NCBI RefSeq assembly: GCF_042654345.1
Contig: NZ_JBHSGB010000016.1
Span: forward strand, 1 to 64,000
Reading direction: 5' to 3'
From: Pararheinheimera marina
GTDB taxonomy: Bacteria > Pseudomonadota > Gammaproteobacteria > Enterobacterales > Alteromonadaceae
Length of the DNA: 64,000 bases
Shown: piece after piece, positions 16,829 to 25,226 of the stretch
How positions within the stretch are numbered: the stretch's first letter is position 1
Layout of the letters: every line of letters begins with the position of its first letter
Position numbers and translations under genes: made by a program
The notes under the pieces: model-generated
Databases searched by the model: none
The model's input: the letters and a program-made list of their open reading frames with translations, nothing else
Told to the model about the DNA's origin: nothing

Positions 16829-18751
16829 TCACAGAACCCTGTTGCCAGAGCCTACCTGCATACGGGCGAGCGGAGCAAAAACCTGCTGATTCGTCTGTAA
16901 TTTCAGGCTATAGACTTGATAGTACATCAGCACGTTTTTTACATAATCGCGGGTTTCTTTAAATGGAATGGTTTCGATCCAGATATCCAGTGGCACCTGG
17001 CCATCTTTCGGTACCCAGGCATTCACCCGGCTCGGGCCCGCATTATAAGCCGCAGTGGCAAACACCACATTGCCATGCTTTTTCAGCAAGTAGTTCAGGT
17101 AATAGGTGCCGTAATTAATATTGGTGACCGGATTATACAATTGTTGTTCGGTCACCCGTTTTCCTGTGATGTGGCGCGCGGTATTCGGCATAATTTGCAT
17201 CAGGCCTAAAGCGCCAACCGCTGATTTGGCCGTCGGGATAAAGGTACTCTCCCGCCGTGCAATCGCCATGGCCCAGGCTGGGTCGACATTCACTTTTTTG
17301 GCCTGAGCCTGAATTTCCTTTTTATACAAAGTCGGGAAACGCAGCTCGACGTCATCGTAATAACCTGCCTGGGCCAGCGCAGTAATGGCATTGTCGTGCC
17401 AGCCTAATTCAGATGCGTATTTGGCGGCGCTGAAGCGCTGTAAGTCGGAGCCATAACGCTGCAGACTGGTCAGTTCACGTTTGGCTGCATTGGGTCTGTC
17501 CAGTGCCTGCCATTCTTTAATGCGGCGAACCGGGCCACTGCTTTTAAAGGCCAGATAATCAGTTTCAGACACAGGCACCGCTTTGTGCGCCAACGAAGGC
17601 TCAGCACCAATGCGGGCAGCAGCCATATAGCCGTAATAGCTGCGTTTTTTTGCCAGATCCTGATACAGCAGCTGTGCTGCTTGAGTTTGCTTCAACTCAT
17701 CCTGAGCCCGGGCCAGCCAGTACAGGCTGCCTTCTTCAGTGGCATAGGGTTCAGGCAGCGCTTTAATAGCGTCAACCAGACCGGCCCAATCGTGTTTGCG
17801 CAGCAGGTGAGTTAATTGCCATTGCACAAAGAGCCGGTCTTTGTGTTCGTTTTGCACCACGGCAAAAAAAGGTTTGGCGGCCGGGTCGTCTTTACTGGCT
17901 AACGCAATGGCCAGCTGGCGTGCGGTTTTCGAGCGGTTCTCGTTACTAAAAGCTGGGTCGCTGCGGTATTTTTTCCAAACCTCAACGGCCGCGTCCGGCT
18001 TTTTCCAAACTAGCTTCTGAATACCGTAAGCAGCCAGGTCACGTTCTTTCGCCTGCTTACCGGTTAAAAAGCTTTTGCGTTGAACCAACGCCGGGTTGTC
18101 CATCACCTGGATCCATTTGTCGGCCAGATACTGCTGCTCACGAGGCAATAACGAGCGCAAGTAAGGCAACATACGCTGATTGTCGGCCTCGACCGCCGCC
18201 ATCACTCGTTTCCACACCGCATCGGCATTGCGTTGCCCAGCTTTGCGCCAACGCTCAAAAATGGGGTCACATTCGTCGGGTTGAGATTTGCCTACGGCCC
18301 ATAAATCACGCACTGCTGGCCAGACATCCACAGGTTTTTCCCGCACCAGCCGCATTTCCAGTGCATAACAATCAAGCACAGTGTCAGAACCAAACTCATA
18401 GTTTTTCAGGAATAACTCGGCCTGGCGCTTTTGCTTCAATTCAATCAGCCAACGTTTGCGGATGGTACGCTCCAGCGGTGTACCCTGATGCTCACGCATA
18501 AAATTCACCACAGCAGCAGTGTCGTCGAGGTTTTTACTCAGGTATTCGAGTTCTAAATAGGGGGTGAGCGGATAAGTCTGCATCTCATTCAGCAGCTTTT
18601 TTGCCTGAGTGTCTGACAGCTTATGTATGTTGTTTTCCGCCTGCACAAAGCGCTTACGCATCACATCGTTCATTGCATGCGCAGGTAAAGTGCAAGCTGC
18701 AGCTGTCAGCAACCAGCACAAAGGACGAAAAACCAGAGCAGAGCGCCACAT
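16829..18751 (-). CDS. slt: soluble lytic murein transglycosylase (Slt70 type)
   Basis: 640 aa periplasmic enzyme. A signal peptide is cleaved near PAHA (residues 23-26). A long alpha-superhelical U/L-domain follows, and a C-terminal SLT catalytic domain starts around 490 with AIARRESTFIPTAKSAVGA (catalytic Glu), GLMQIMPNTA and ATAAYNAGPSRVNAW. It cleaves MurNAc-GlcNAc bonds to give 1,6-anhydro ends. Divergent from fadB with a 171-bp gap; upstream of pepQ on the same strand. Confidence 0.96.
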   Translation of the reverse strand: MWRSALVFRPLCWLLTAAACTLPAHAMNDVMRKRFVQAENNIHKLSDTQAKKLLNEMQTYPLTPYLELEYLSKNLDDTAAVVNFMREHQGTPLERTIRKRWLIELKQKRQAELFLKNYEFGSDTVLDCYALEMRLVREKPVDVWPAVRDLWAVGKSQPDECDPIFERWRKAGQRNADAVWKRVMAAVEADNQRMLPYLRSLLPREQQYLADKWIQVMDNPALVQRKSFLTGKQAKERDLAAYGIQKLVWKKPDAAVEVWKKYRSDPAFSNENRSKTARQLAIALASKDDPAAKPFFAVVQNEHKDRLFVQWQLTHLLRKHDWAGLVDAIKALPEPYATEEGSLYWLARAQDELKQTQAAQLLYQDLAKKRSYYGYMAAARIGAEPSLAHKAVPVSETDYLAFKSSGPVRRIKEWQALDRPNAAKRELTSLQRYGSDLQRFSAAKYASELGWHDNAITALAQAGYYDDVELRFPTLYKKEIQAQAKKVNVDPAWAMAIARRESTFIPTAKSAVGALGLMQIMPNTARHITGKRVTEQQLYNPVTNINYGTYYLNYLLKKHGNVVFATAAYNAGPSRVNAWVPKDGQVPLDIWIETIPFKETRDYVKNVLMYYQVYSLKLQTNQQVFAPLARMQVGSGNRVL

Positions 18752-18793
18752 AAAACCATTACCACCTATAGTTACTGGGACTTCTATCGCAAA

Positions 18794-18811
18794 TTCAAAC
18801 GCGCGTTTAAA
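18794..18811. promoter_or_regulatory. PsrA-like palindrome upstream of fadB
   Basis: TTCAAACGCGCGTTTAAA contains CAAAC and GTTT(A) half-sites separated by 4 bp. This matches the known PsrA operator pattern (G/C)AAAC-N2-4-GTTT(G/C) except for the last base. It lies in the slt/fadB divergent region. Confidence 0.5.
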
Positions 18812-18859
18812 TAACGGTTGAAATTTTTGCTAAAGCACGACACACTGAAACTGCGAAAG

Positions 18860-18876
18860 AACTCATCTTACCAGTT
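18860..18876. promoter_or_regulatory. FadR-like operator upstream of fadB
   Basis: Read on the minus strand it is AACTGGTAAGATGAGTT, agreeing with the FadR consensus AACTGGTNNGACCAGTT except at two bases of the right half-site. It sits about 46 bp before the fadB ATG, just downstream of a weak -35/-10 (TTGAAA 18818-18823, CACACT 18841-18846), a position suited to repression. Confidence 0.5.
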
Positions 18877-18922
18877 GCGATAACAAGCAATCATCCGCCC
18901 TGCCGGACGAAGGAGAACATGC

Positions 18923-21076
18923 ATGATCTACCAGAGTAACAGCATCACCGTGGCTTATCTGGCCGACGGTATTGCCGAGTTTAGCTTTAACGCCGCCGGG
19001 TCCGTGAATAAATTCGACCAGCAAACCTTATCAGATTGTCGGGCCGCTTTGAATCTGCTGCACGCAGATAAAAACTTAAAAGGCGTGGTTTACACCACGG
19101 GCAAAGACGCTTTTATCGTCGGTGCCGACATCACCGAATTCTTAAGTACATTCCAGCAGCCTGAAGCCGAACTGATCCCCTGGATTAAAAACGCCTCTGA
19201 CGTGTTCGACCTGGCCGAAGACCTGCCAGTTCCGACTATTGCGGCCATTCGTGGTTTCGCTCTGGGGGGCGGCTTCGAGTGGACCTTAACGGCCGACTAC
19301 CGTATTGCCGACACCACCGCCAAAGTGGGCCTGCCAGAGGTGAAATTAGGCCTGATGCCAGGCTTCGGTGGCACCGTACGTCTGCCACGTGTGATTGGTG
19401 CCGATGGCGCTATGGAGTGGATCACTACAGGTAAAGAACGCGGAGGCGAAGCCGCCTTAAAAGAAGGTGCTGTTGACGCTGTAGTCGCACCAGAGAAATT
19501 AAAAGACGCCGCCATAAGCATGCTGAAAGACGCTATTGCCGGCAAACTGAACTGGCAGAAAAAACGCAGGGCTAAACTGCAGCCACTGAAACTGAATAAG
19601 ACCGAAGCGCTGATGAGTTTCAGCGCTGCCAAAGGCATGGTATTCGCTAATGCAGGCAAGCATTACCCTGCTCCAATGGTTGCTGTTGAAACCATCGAAG
19701 CCGCGGCGCGCTTAGACCGTGCCGGCGCCATTGTGTTGGAAAATCAGGGTTTTGCCAAACTGGCCAAAACGACGGCAGCTGCAGCCCAGATTGGGCTGTT
19801 CCTGAACGACCAGCTGATTAAAGGCAAAGCGAAAAAAGCCGCCAAAACAGCAACTAAAGACGTGAAAAAAGCCGCCGTATTGGGCGCAGGCATTATGGGT
19901 GGTGGTATCGCTTACCAGTCAGCGCTGAAAGGCGTGCCTGTGGTGATGAAAGATATTGCCGATAAAGCGCTGGATTTAGGCATGGGCGAAGCCACTAAAC
20001 TGTTGAACAAACAAGTGGAACGCAAAAAGCTCGACGCCGTTGGGATGGCCAAAGTCATTGCCAGCATCCAGCCGACGCTGAGCATGGAGCCAGTAAAAGC
20101 CGTCGATATCGTGGTGGAAGCCGTGGTAGAAAACCCGAAAATCAAAGGCGCGGTGCTTAAAGAAGTGGAAGAACTGGTGGCTGCTGATGCCATCATTACC
20201 TCCAACACCTCAACCATTTCCATCGATTCTCTGGCAGCTAACCTGAAAGACCCAAGTCGGTTCTGCGGTATGCACTTCTTTAACCCAGTGCACCAGATGC
20301 CATTGGTTGAGGTGATTCGGGGCAAAGACACCAGCGAAGAGACCATCGCCGCCGTAGTGGCTTATGCCGCCAAAATGGGCAAATCGCCTATTGTGGTCAA
20401 CGACTGCCCAGGCTTTTATGTAAACCGCGTGCTGTTCCCTTACTTTGCCGGTTTCAGCAAATTGCTGCTGGACGGTGCCGATTTCGCCCAAGTCGACAAG
20501 GTGATGGAGAAATCTTTCGGCTGGCCTATGGGCCCGGCCTACCTGTTGGACGTAGTCGGCCTGGACACCGCTTACCATTGCACAGATGTGATGGCGGCAG
20601 GCTTCCCGACCCGGATGGCCAAATTGGACAAAGACCCTGTGGCTCTGATGTATCAGGCGCAGCGTTTCGGCCAGAAAAACGGTGTCGGTTTCTATGCCTA
20701 CAGCAAAGACGCCAAAGGCAAACCAAAGAAAGCCACAGACGAAGTCACATATGGCCTGCTGAGCGGTGCTGGCGTCACCAAACAGGACTTCAGTGCTGAC
20801 GACATTATTGCCCGTTGTATGGTGCCGATGATTAACGAAGTGATTCGCTGCCTGGAAGAAGGCATTGTGGCTAGCGCTGCAGAAGCTGATATGGGCCTGA
20901 TTTACGGTTTAGGTTTCCCTCCGTTCCGTGGTGGTCCGCTGCGTTATGCCGACACCATTGGTCTGGCGAACTTTGTTGCTTTGGCTGACAAGTATGCTCA
21001 TTTAGGTGAAATCTATCAGGTCACCGAAAAAACCCGCGCCATGGCAGCTGCCGGCGACCTGTTTTATCCAGTTTAA
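18923..21076 (+). CDS. fadB: fatty acid oxidation complex alpha subunit FadB
   Basis: 717 aa multifunctional beta-oxidation enzyme. The N-terminal enoyl-CoA hydratase/isomerase domain (about 1-190) has FIVGADITEF and GFALGGGFEW, with catalytic acidic residues in GLPEVKLGLMPGFGG. The middle 3-hydroxyacyl-CoA dehydrogenase NAD-binding domain has VLGAGIMGGGIAYQSA, TSNTSTISI and HFFNPVHQMPLVEVI. C-terminal dehydrogenase domains have NDCPGFYVNR. It acts in the alpha2beta2 complex with FadA. GAAGGAGA precedes the ATG. Candidate FadR and PsrA sites lie upstream. Confidence 0.97.
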   Translation: MIYQSNSITVAYLADGIAEFSFNAAGSVNKFDQQTLSDCRAALNLLHADKNLKGVVYTTGKDAFIVGADITEFLSTFQQPEAELIPWIKNASDVFDLAEDLPVPTIAAIRGFALGGGFEWTLTADYRIADTTAKVGLPEVKLGLMPGFGGTVRLPRVIGADGAMEWITTGKERGGEAALKEGAVDAVVAPEKLKDAAISMLKDAIAGKLNWQKKRRAKLQPLKLNKTEALMSFSAAKGMVFANAGKHYPAPMVAVETIEAAARLDRAGAIVLENQGFAKLAKTTAAAAQIGLFLNDQLIKGKAKKAAKTATKDVKKAAVLGAGIMGGGIAYQSALKGVPVVMKDIADKALDLGMGEATKLLNKQVERKKLDAVGMAKVIASIQPTLSMEPVKAVDIVVEAVVENPKIKGAVLKEVEELVAADAIITSNTSTISIDSLAANLKDPSRFCGMHFFNPVHQMPLVEVIRGKDTSEETIAAVVAYAAKMGKSPIVVNDCPGFYVNRVLFPYFAGFSKLLLDGADFAQVDKVMEKSFGWPMGPAYLLDVVGLDTAYHCTDVMAAGFPTRMAKLDKDPVALMYQAQRFGQKNGVGFYAYSKDAKGKPKKATDEVTYGLLSGAGVTKQDFSADDIIARCMVPMINEVIRCLEEGIVASAAEADMGLIYGLGFPPFRGGPLRYADTIGLANFVALADKYAHLGEIYQVTEKTRAMAAAGDLFYPV

Positions 21077-21093
21077 GGCGGAGAAATTACACC

Positions 21094-22260
21094 ATGAAAC
21101 AAGCAGTGATTGTTGATTGTATCCGGACCCCGATGGGCCGTTCTAAAGCCGGTATTTTCCGTAACGTTCGGGCTGAAGAATTATCTGCCGCTGTAATGGC
21201 TGGCCTGCTGGAACGTAACCCGGCATTAAACCCAAGCGAAATTGATGACGTGATCTGGGGCTGTGTGCAGCAGACGCTGGAGCAAGGCTTTAACGTGGCC
21301 CGTAATGCGGCATTGATGGCCGGCATTCCGCATTCAGTGCCGGCTGTGACCGTCAACCGCCTCTGTGGTTCATCGATGCAGGCGCTGCATGATGCCGTAC
21401 GTGCTATTCAAACCGGCATGGGAGAGGTTTACCTGATTGGTGGTGTGGAACATATGGGCCATGTGCCTATGACACACGGCGTCGATTTCCACCCGAAACT
21501 TGGCACTTCAGTGGCGAAAGCCGCCGGTATGATGGGCTTAACCGCAGAGTTGCTGGGCAAGATGCACGGCATTAGCCGTCAGCAGCAGGATGAGTTTGGT
21601 GCCCGGTCACACCGTCTGGCGCACGAAGCCACGCTTGAAGGCCGTTTTAAAAATGAAATTCTGCCCGTGGAAGGCCACGACGCCGATGGCGCTTTACGGG
21701 TATTTGATACTGACGAAGTGATCCGCCCGGAAACTACAGTGGAAGCGCTGGCCGCGCTGCGTCCGGTATTTGACCCAGCCAATGGCACCGTTACTGCTGG
21801 CACTTCTTCTGCGTTGTCTGACGGTGCCTCTGGCATGCTGGTAATGAGCGAAGACAAAGCCAAAGCTCTGGGCTTGCCTATTCGTGCCCGGGTGATTGGT
21901 ATGGGTGTGGCCGGTTGTGACCCGTCAATCATGGGTTATGGCCCGGTTCCAGCCTCACAAAAAGCCTTAAAAGCAGCCGGTATCAGCATTGAGCAAATTG
22001 ACTATGCCGAACTGAATGAAGCCTTTGCAGCCCAGGCGTTGCCGGTGATGAAAGACTTAGGCTTACTGCCTGTGATGGAACAAAAAGTGAACCTGAATGG
22101 CGGTGCTATCGCCTTAGGTCACCCGCTGGGTTGCTCAGGTTCACGTATCAGTACTACGCTGATCAACGTGATGGAAAACAAAGGCGGTAAATATGGCCTG
22201 GCCACTATGTGTATTGGTTTAGGTCAGGGTATTGCCACAGTGTTCGAGCGCGTGGAATAA
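21094..22260 (+). CDS. fadA: 3-ketoacyl-CoA thiolase FadA
   Basis: 388 aa thiolase, the beta subunit of the fatty acid oxidation complex, releasing acetyl-CoA. The nucleophilic Cys is in NRLCGSSMQALH. The His motif is in LNEAFAAQ and GGAIALGHPLGCSG, and the second Cys in LATMCIGLGQGIA. The spacing from fadB is 17 bp with a GGCGGAG site. The operon ends at the strong terminator at 22302-22332. Confidence 0.97.
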   Translation: MKQAVIVDCIRTPMGRSKAGIFRNVRAEELSAAVMAGLLERNPALNPSEIDDVIWGCVQQTLEQGFNVARNAALMAGIPHSVPAVTVNRLCGSSMQALHDAVRAIQTGMGEVYLIGGVEHMGHVPMTHGVDFHPKLGTSVAKAAGMMGLTAELLGKMHGISRQQQDEFGARSHRLAHEATLEGRFKNEILPVEGHDADGALRVFDTDEVIRPETTVEALAALRPVFDPANGTVTAGTSSALSDGASGMLVMSEDKAKALGLPIRARVIGMGVAGCDPSIMGYGPVPASQKALKAAGISIEQIDYAELNEAFAAQALPVMKDLGLLPVMEQKVNLNGGAIALGHPLGCSGSRISTTLINVMENKGGKYGLATMCIGLGQGIATVFERVE

Positions 22261-22301
22261 TGCGCGCGCTCCAATAACCTGTGGAGCACAAAGGGTAAAC
22301 C

Positions 22302-22332
22302 CAAAGGGCAGCGCAAGCTGCCCTTTGTTTTT
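22302..22332 (+). terminator. fadBA terminator
   Basis: Perfect 11-bp stem (22302-22312 with 22317-22327), GCAA tetraloop, then TTTTT. Confidence 0.9.
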
Positions 22333-22399
22333 GTGGCATAGACTAAACACCGCAGCAAAGCTACCATAGCAGCCTTTTTAGCGAAGCAGGACATATAGC

Positions 22400-22654
22400 A
22401 TGACCAACCCAACAGCTGAGTTATTTGCCAGCGCCAGCGAGCACCTGGATGCGCTGGGTTTGCGTTGCCCTGAACCTGTGATGATGACCCGACTGGCCAT
22501 TCGTAAACTGCAGGCCGGCGATACCTTGCTGATTACCGCGGACGACCCGGCGACTACACGCGACATTCCTGCCTTTTGTCGTTTTATGGACCATGAATTG
22601 CTGGCCAGTGACACCAGCGAACTACCTTACCGCTATCTGATTAAAAAGGGTTAA
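22400..22654 (+). CDS. tusA: sulfur carrier protein TusA (SirA family)
   Basis: 84 aa. Contains the CPxP motif LGLRCPEPVMM (Cys23 carries the persulfide) and the conserved DDPATTRDIPAFCRFM segment, ending LPYRYLIKKG as in E. coli TusA. It relays sulfur from IscS towards 2-thiouridine formation in tRNA. Monocistronic between the fadBA terminator and the membrane-protein/LytS/LytTR operon. ATG at 22400; no strong Shine-Dalgarno (weak AGGA upstream). Confidence 0.95.
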   Translation: MTNPTAELFASASEHLDALGLRCPEPVMMTRLAIRKLQAGDTLLITADDPATTRDIPAFCRFMDHELLASDTSELPYRYLIKKG

Positions 22655-22665
22655 ACCGCTTATTG

Positions 22666-22705
22666 GTCAATTTCCGCTGTCGATTGACGCTTTTCGGCGA
22701 TTGAC
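22666..22705. promoter_or_regulatory. three GTCAAT/ATTGAC half-sites at 17-bp pitch
   Basis: GTCAAT at 22666-22671, ATTGAC at 22683-22688 and ATTGAC at 22700-22705, each shifted by exactly 17 bp, with the first inverted relative to the other two. Around the last two, CGATTGAC is directly repeated. They lie about 70-105 bp upstream of the membrane-protein/LytS/LytTR operon. The geometry suggests a regulator binding site, but it does not match the usual LytTR spacing I know (about 21-22 bp). Confidence 0.4.
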
Positions 22706-22771
22706 AGGAAACGGCACGCCTTCTTTGCCGGTAATTTTTAGGATAAACGCATCAACTCAAGGAGAATGACG

Positions 22772-23491
22772 ATGCGTTTATTACCCAAACAACAGCACCT
22801 GAATGTACTGATGCTAAGTGGCCTGATTGCCCTGACAATCAAAACCCAATGGCTGCCCAGCGACCAGAGCACTGTACGGGAACTCAATGTGCAACGTATT
22901 AATGTGATGGAACCCAGCGGCCATCCGCGGCTGGTCATCGCCAACACCAGCCACGCGCCAAAAGCCATCAAAGAAGGCAAAGAGTTTTTCGACCCAGGCC
23001 CGCGACCAGGCATGATTTTTTACAATGATGAAGGCACAGAAAACGGTGGTTTTGTGTTTCGGGGTTTTCAGAAAGACGGCAAAGTTGAACATGGCCTGCA
23101 TTTATCGTTCGACCGTTACAATCAGGATCAGACCCTGGCTTTACAACACATAGAACAAGATGGACGGCTGATTACAGGGCTGAATTTGGTGGACAGACCG
23201 CAGTACCCTATTGATCAATACATGACGCTGATGCTGGCGGTGCAGCAAGGTGACACTGAAGCGCAGAGCAAGCTGCGGCAGTTAGAACAACAACAGCCGG
23301 ATATTCATGGCCACAGACGGGCCTTTTATGGCACAGTAGACCGAAAAGCGATGCTTCAACTCAATGATCCTCAAGGAAAAAAACGGATAGAAATGGCAGT
23401 AGGTAAAGACGGACAACCTCAACTGATATTTTATGCAGCCGACGGCAGCGAGCTGCTGCGCTTACCTGAAGCCAGCCAGGTAACCCGATGA
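22772..23491 (+). CDS. uncharacterised single-pass membrane protein in a LytS/LytTR operon
   Basis: 239 aa. A hydrophobic segment at about 13-26 (VLMLSGLIALTI) is probably a signal anchor, followed by an extracytoplasmic region. That region has paired motifs such as LNVQRINVMEPSGHPRLVI and later KAMLQLNDPQGKKRIEM, as well as RPGMIFYNDEGTENGGFVF. I recall similar hypothetical proteins but no named domain. The start is chosen at ATG 22772, 7 nt after AAGGAG; an ATG at 22766 is too close to it. The stop overlaps the kinase ATG by 4 nt (ATGA), so it is translationally coupled to the sensor kinase. It could supply or modulate its input. Confidence 0.7.
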   Translation: MRLLPKQQHLNVLMLSGLIALTIKTQWLPSDQSTVRELNVQRINVMEPSGHPRLVIANTSHAPKAIKEGKEFFDPGPRPGMIFYNDEGTENGGFVFRGFQKDGKVEHGLHLSFDRYNQDQTLALQHIEQDGRLITGLNLVDRPQYPIDQYMTLMLAVQQGDTEAQSKLRQLEQQQPDIHGHRRAFYGTVDRKAMLQLNDPQGKKRIEMAVGKDGQPQLIFYAADGSELLRLPEASQVTR

Positions 23492-24519
23492 ACAGGGTTA
23501 AGACTCTGGCCCTGCTGGCTGGCGCTTCCTTGCTGTTCAGCCTCTATCTGGCCTTATTGCAGACAGCGCCGGGCCAGAGCCTGCAGTGGCATCCGGATGC
23601 GCCAGTCTGGCTGACGTTGCAAGCGGCTCTGGCGCTTTGGTTGAACCGGACTACCGACAGACTGCTCTGGGCAAAGCATCGGACTACCAGCCTGTTGCGG
23701 CGTTTTAGCCTGAGTTTGGCTTGTAGCGCACTGCTATTTGTTGGCTTGATGACGCTGCTACAGCTGTTACTCGACCTGGCCTGGCAACAAAGCGCCGAAC
23801 TGCAGCAGTATCTACGTGTCGCCTTAATGTATCTGTTACTGCATAGCCTGATAGCAGGTGTCGACAGCTTCTGGCGTAGCCTTAAGCAGCAACAGCAACA
23901 ACAGCTGGCACTGATTGACGCAGAACAAAGTGCGCAGCGGTACAAGCTGCAAACCCTGCAGCAGCAGCTCGACCCGCATTTTTTGTTTAACAACATGAAC
24001 CTTTTATCGGTACTCATTCATAAAGATGCCGACAAGGCCGAGGAATTTCTGCAGCAATTTGCAGACTTCTATCGCCTGATGTTGCAGCACAGCAGTCAGC
24101 CGTTGGTCAGCTTACGGGACGAGCTGGAATTGGCGCAGCTATATATGGCATTGCAGCAACAACGTTTTGGTCAGGCTTATCAGTTAACTATTCAGCCTGA
24201 ATTGAAAGGGGTAGATGCCATGCTGGTGCCGGCCAGTCTGCAGTTGTTGCTTGAAAATGCGCTGAAACATAATCAGGCGAGTGCAGAACAACCACTGCAG
24301 ATCAACATCAGCTACAAGCAACAGTGGCTAAATGTTTCACACCAGCGCCAGCCAAAAGCTCATGCACTACCAGGCACAGGTACCGGACTGGCTAATCTGC
24401 AGCAACGCTGCCAACAGATTCTGGGCCAGCCGTTGATTGTTCAGGCTGGCGACTATCAGTTCGAAGTGAAACTGCCGTTGCAAAGAAAGGACATCACGGA
24501 TGCGTTATTTGCTGATTGA
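23488..24519 (+). CDS. LytS/YehU-type sensor histidine kinase
   Basis: 343 aa. About four predicted transmembrane helices (roughly 5-25, 38-52, 73-97 and 110-125) are followed by a Gln-rich linker (SLKQQQQQQLAL) and a PF06580-type kinase domain. The phosphoacceptor region is QQLDPHFLFNNMNLLS (His164), the N-box LLLENALKHNQ and the G-box PGTGTGLANLQQRC. It phosphorylates the LytTR regulator encoded next, whose start lies 20 nt inside this gene. There is no recognisable periplasmic ligand domain, so signals are probably sensed in or at the membrane. Confidence 0.9.
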   Translation: MNRVKTLALLAGASLLFSLYLALLQTAPGQSLQWHPDAPVWLTLQAALALWLNRTTDRLLWAKHRTTSLLRRFSLSLACSALLFVGLMTLLQLLLDLAWQQSAELQQYLRVALMYLLLHSLIAGVDSFWRSLKQQQQQQLALIDAEQSAQRYKLQTLQQQLDPHFLFNNMNLLSVLIHKDADKAEEFLQQFADFYRLMLQHSSQPLVSLRDELELAQLYMALQQQRFGQAYQLTIQPELKGVDAMLVPASLQLLLENALKHNQASAEQPLQINISYKQQWLNVSHQRQPKAHALPGTGTGLANLQQRCQQILGQPLIVQAGDYQFEVKLPLQRKDITDALFAD

Positions 24520-25222
24520 AGACGAAGCATTAGCCGCAGAAAAGCTGCAGGCATTTATGAGTCGTTACCACCCCGAAGCTCAGCTGGTGGCCCAGCTAAG
24601 CTCGGTGGCACAAGTGCTGGCGTTTTTCGATGCCCCTGAGCCGCTGGATTTAATAGTGGCTGATGTGGAACTGACAGATGGTCAGGTGTTTCACGCTTTA
24701 GAGCGGCTGCAACTGCCCTGTCCTGTGCTGTTCAGCACGGCCTATGATCAGTACTGGATGCAGGTGTTTCAGTACCAGGCGGTTGATTACCTGCTAAAAC
24801 CCTATGCCTACAGCAGGTTTAGCGAAGCCATGGCGAACCTGCAGCAGCGTCGTATGCAGCAAACAAACCAGAACAAAGGCGGCTTTAAGAAACGTTTTTT
24901 GGTCCGTCAAAACCAAGAGCTGGTGGTGCTGCCGGTCGCGCAAGTCTGCCTGATCCAAGCCGCCGGAGGCGCCTTGGTCGCCACAGATTCACAAGCACAG
25001 CAGCATGTGCTGCAGGAAACTAACTTGTCGGAGTTGGAAGCTCAGCTCGATCCACAACAGTTTTTCCGGTTAAACCGCAGTGACCTGATCCACATTGACG
25101 CGGTGCTGCGCATCGAGTCTTACACTAAAGACAGCCTGGCAGTGTATTGTGCCGGCAGTAAAGAAGCCTTGCTGACCAGCAAAACCCGCACTGCGGCCTT
25201 TCGGCGCTGGCTGAACCAATAA
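24500..25222 (+). CDS. LytTR-family response regulator
   Basis: 240 aa. The receiver domain has the acidic pair in LLIEDEA, phosphoacceptor Asp55 in LIVADVEL, Thr in FSTAYD and Lys in YLLKPY. The C-terminal LytTR DNA-binding domain (about 133-238) has FLVRQNQELVVLPVAQV, FFRLNRSDLIHIDAV and IESYTKDSLAVY. It is the output of the upstream LytS-type kinase, with which it overlaps by 20 nt. Targets are unknown; the half-sites at 22666-22705 are a candidate for autoregulation. It ends 4 bp from the converging anti-sigma-like gene. Confidence 0.92.
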   Translation: MRYLLIEDEALAAEKLQAFMSRYHPEAQLVAQLSSVAQVLAFFDAPEPLDLIVADVELTDGQVFHALERLQLPCPVLFSTAYDQYWMQVFQYQAVDYLLKPYAYSRFSEAMANLQQRRMQQTNQNKGGFKKRFLVRQNQELVVLPVAQVCLIQAAGGALVATDSQAQQHVLQETNLSELEAQLDPQQFFRLNRSDLIHIDAVLRIESYTKDSLAVYCAGSKEALLTSKTRTAAFRRWLNQ

Positions 25223-25226
25223 CTCA

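Noticed and set aside
23880..23990. Gln-rich run of the LytS-type kinase as a microsatellite or assembly artefact
   Set aside because: It is a short helical linker between membrane helices and kinase domain; frame and motifs on both sides are intact.
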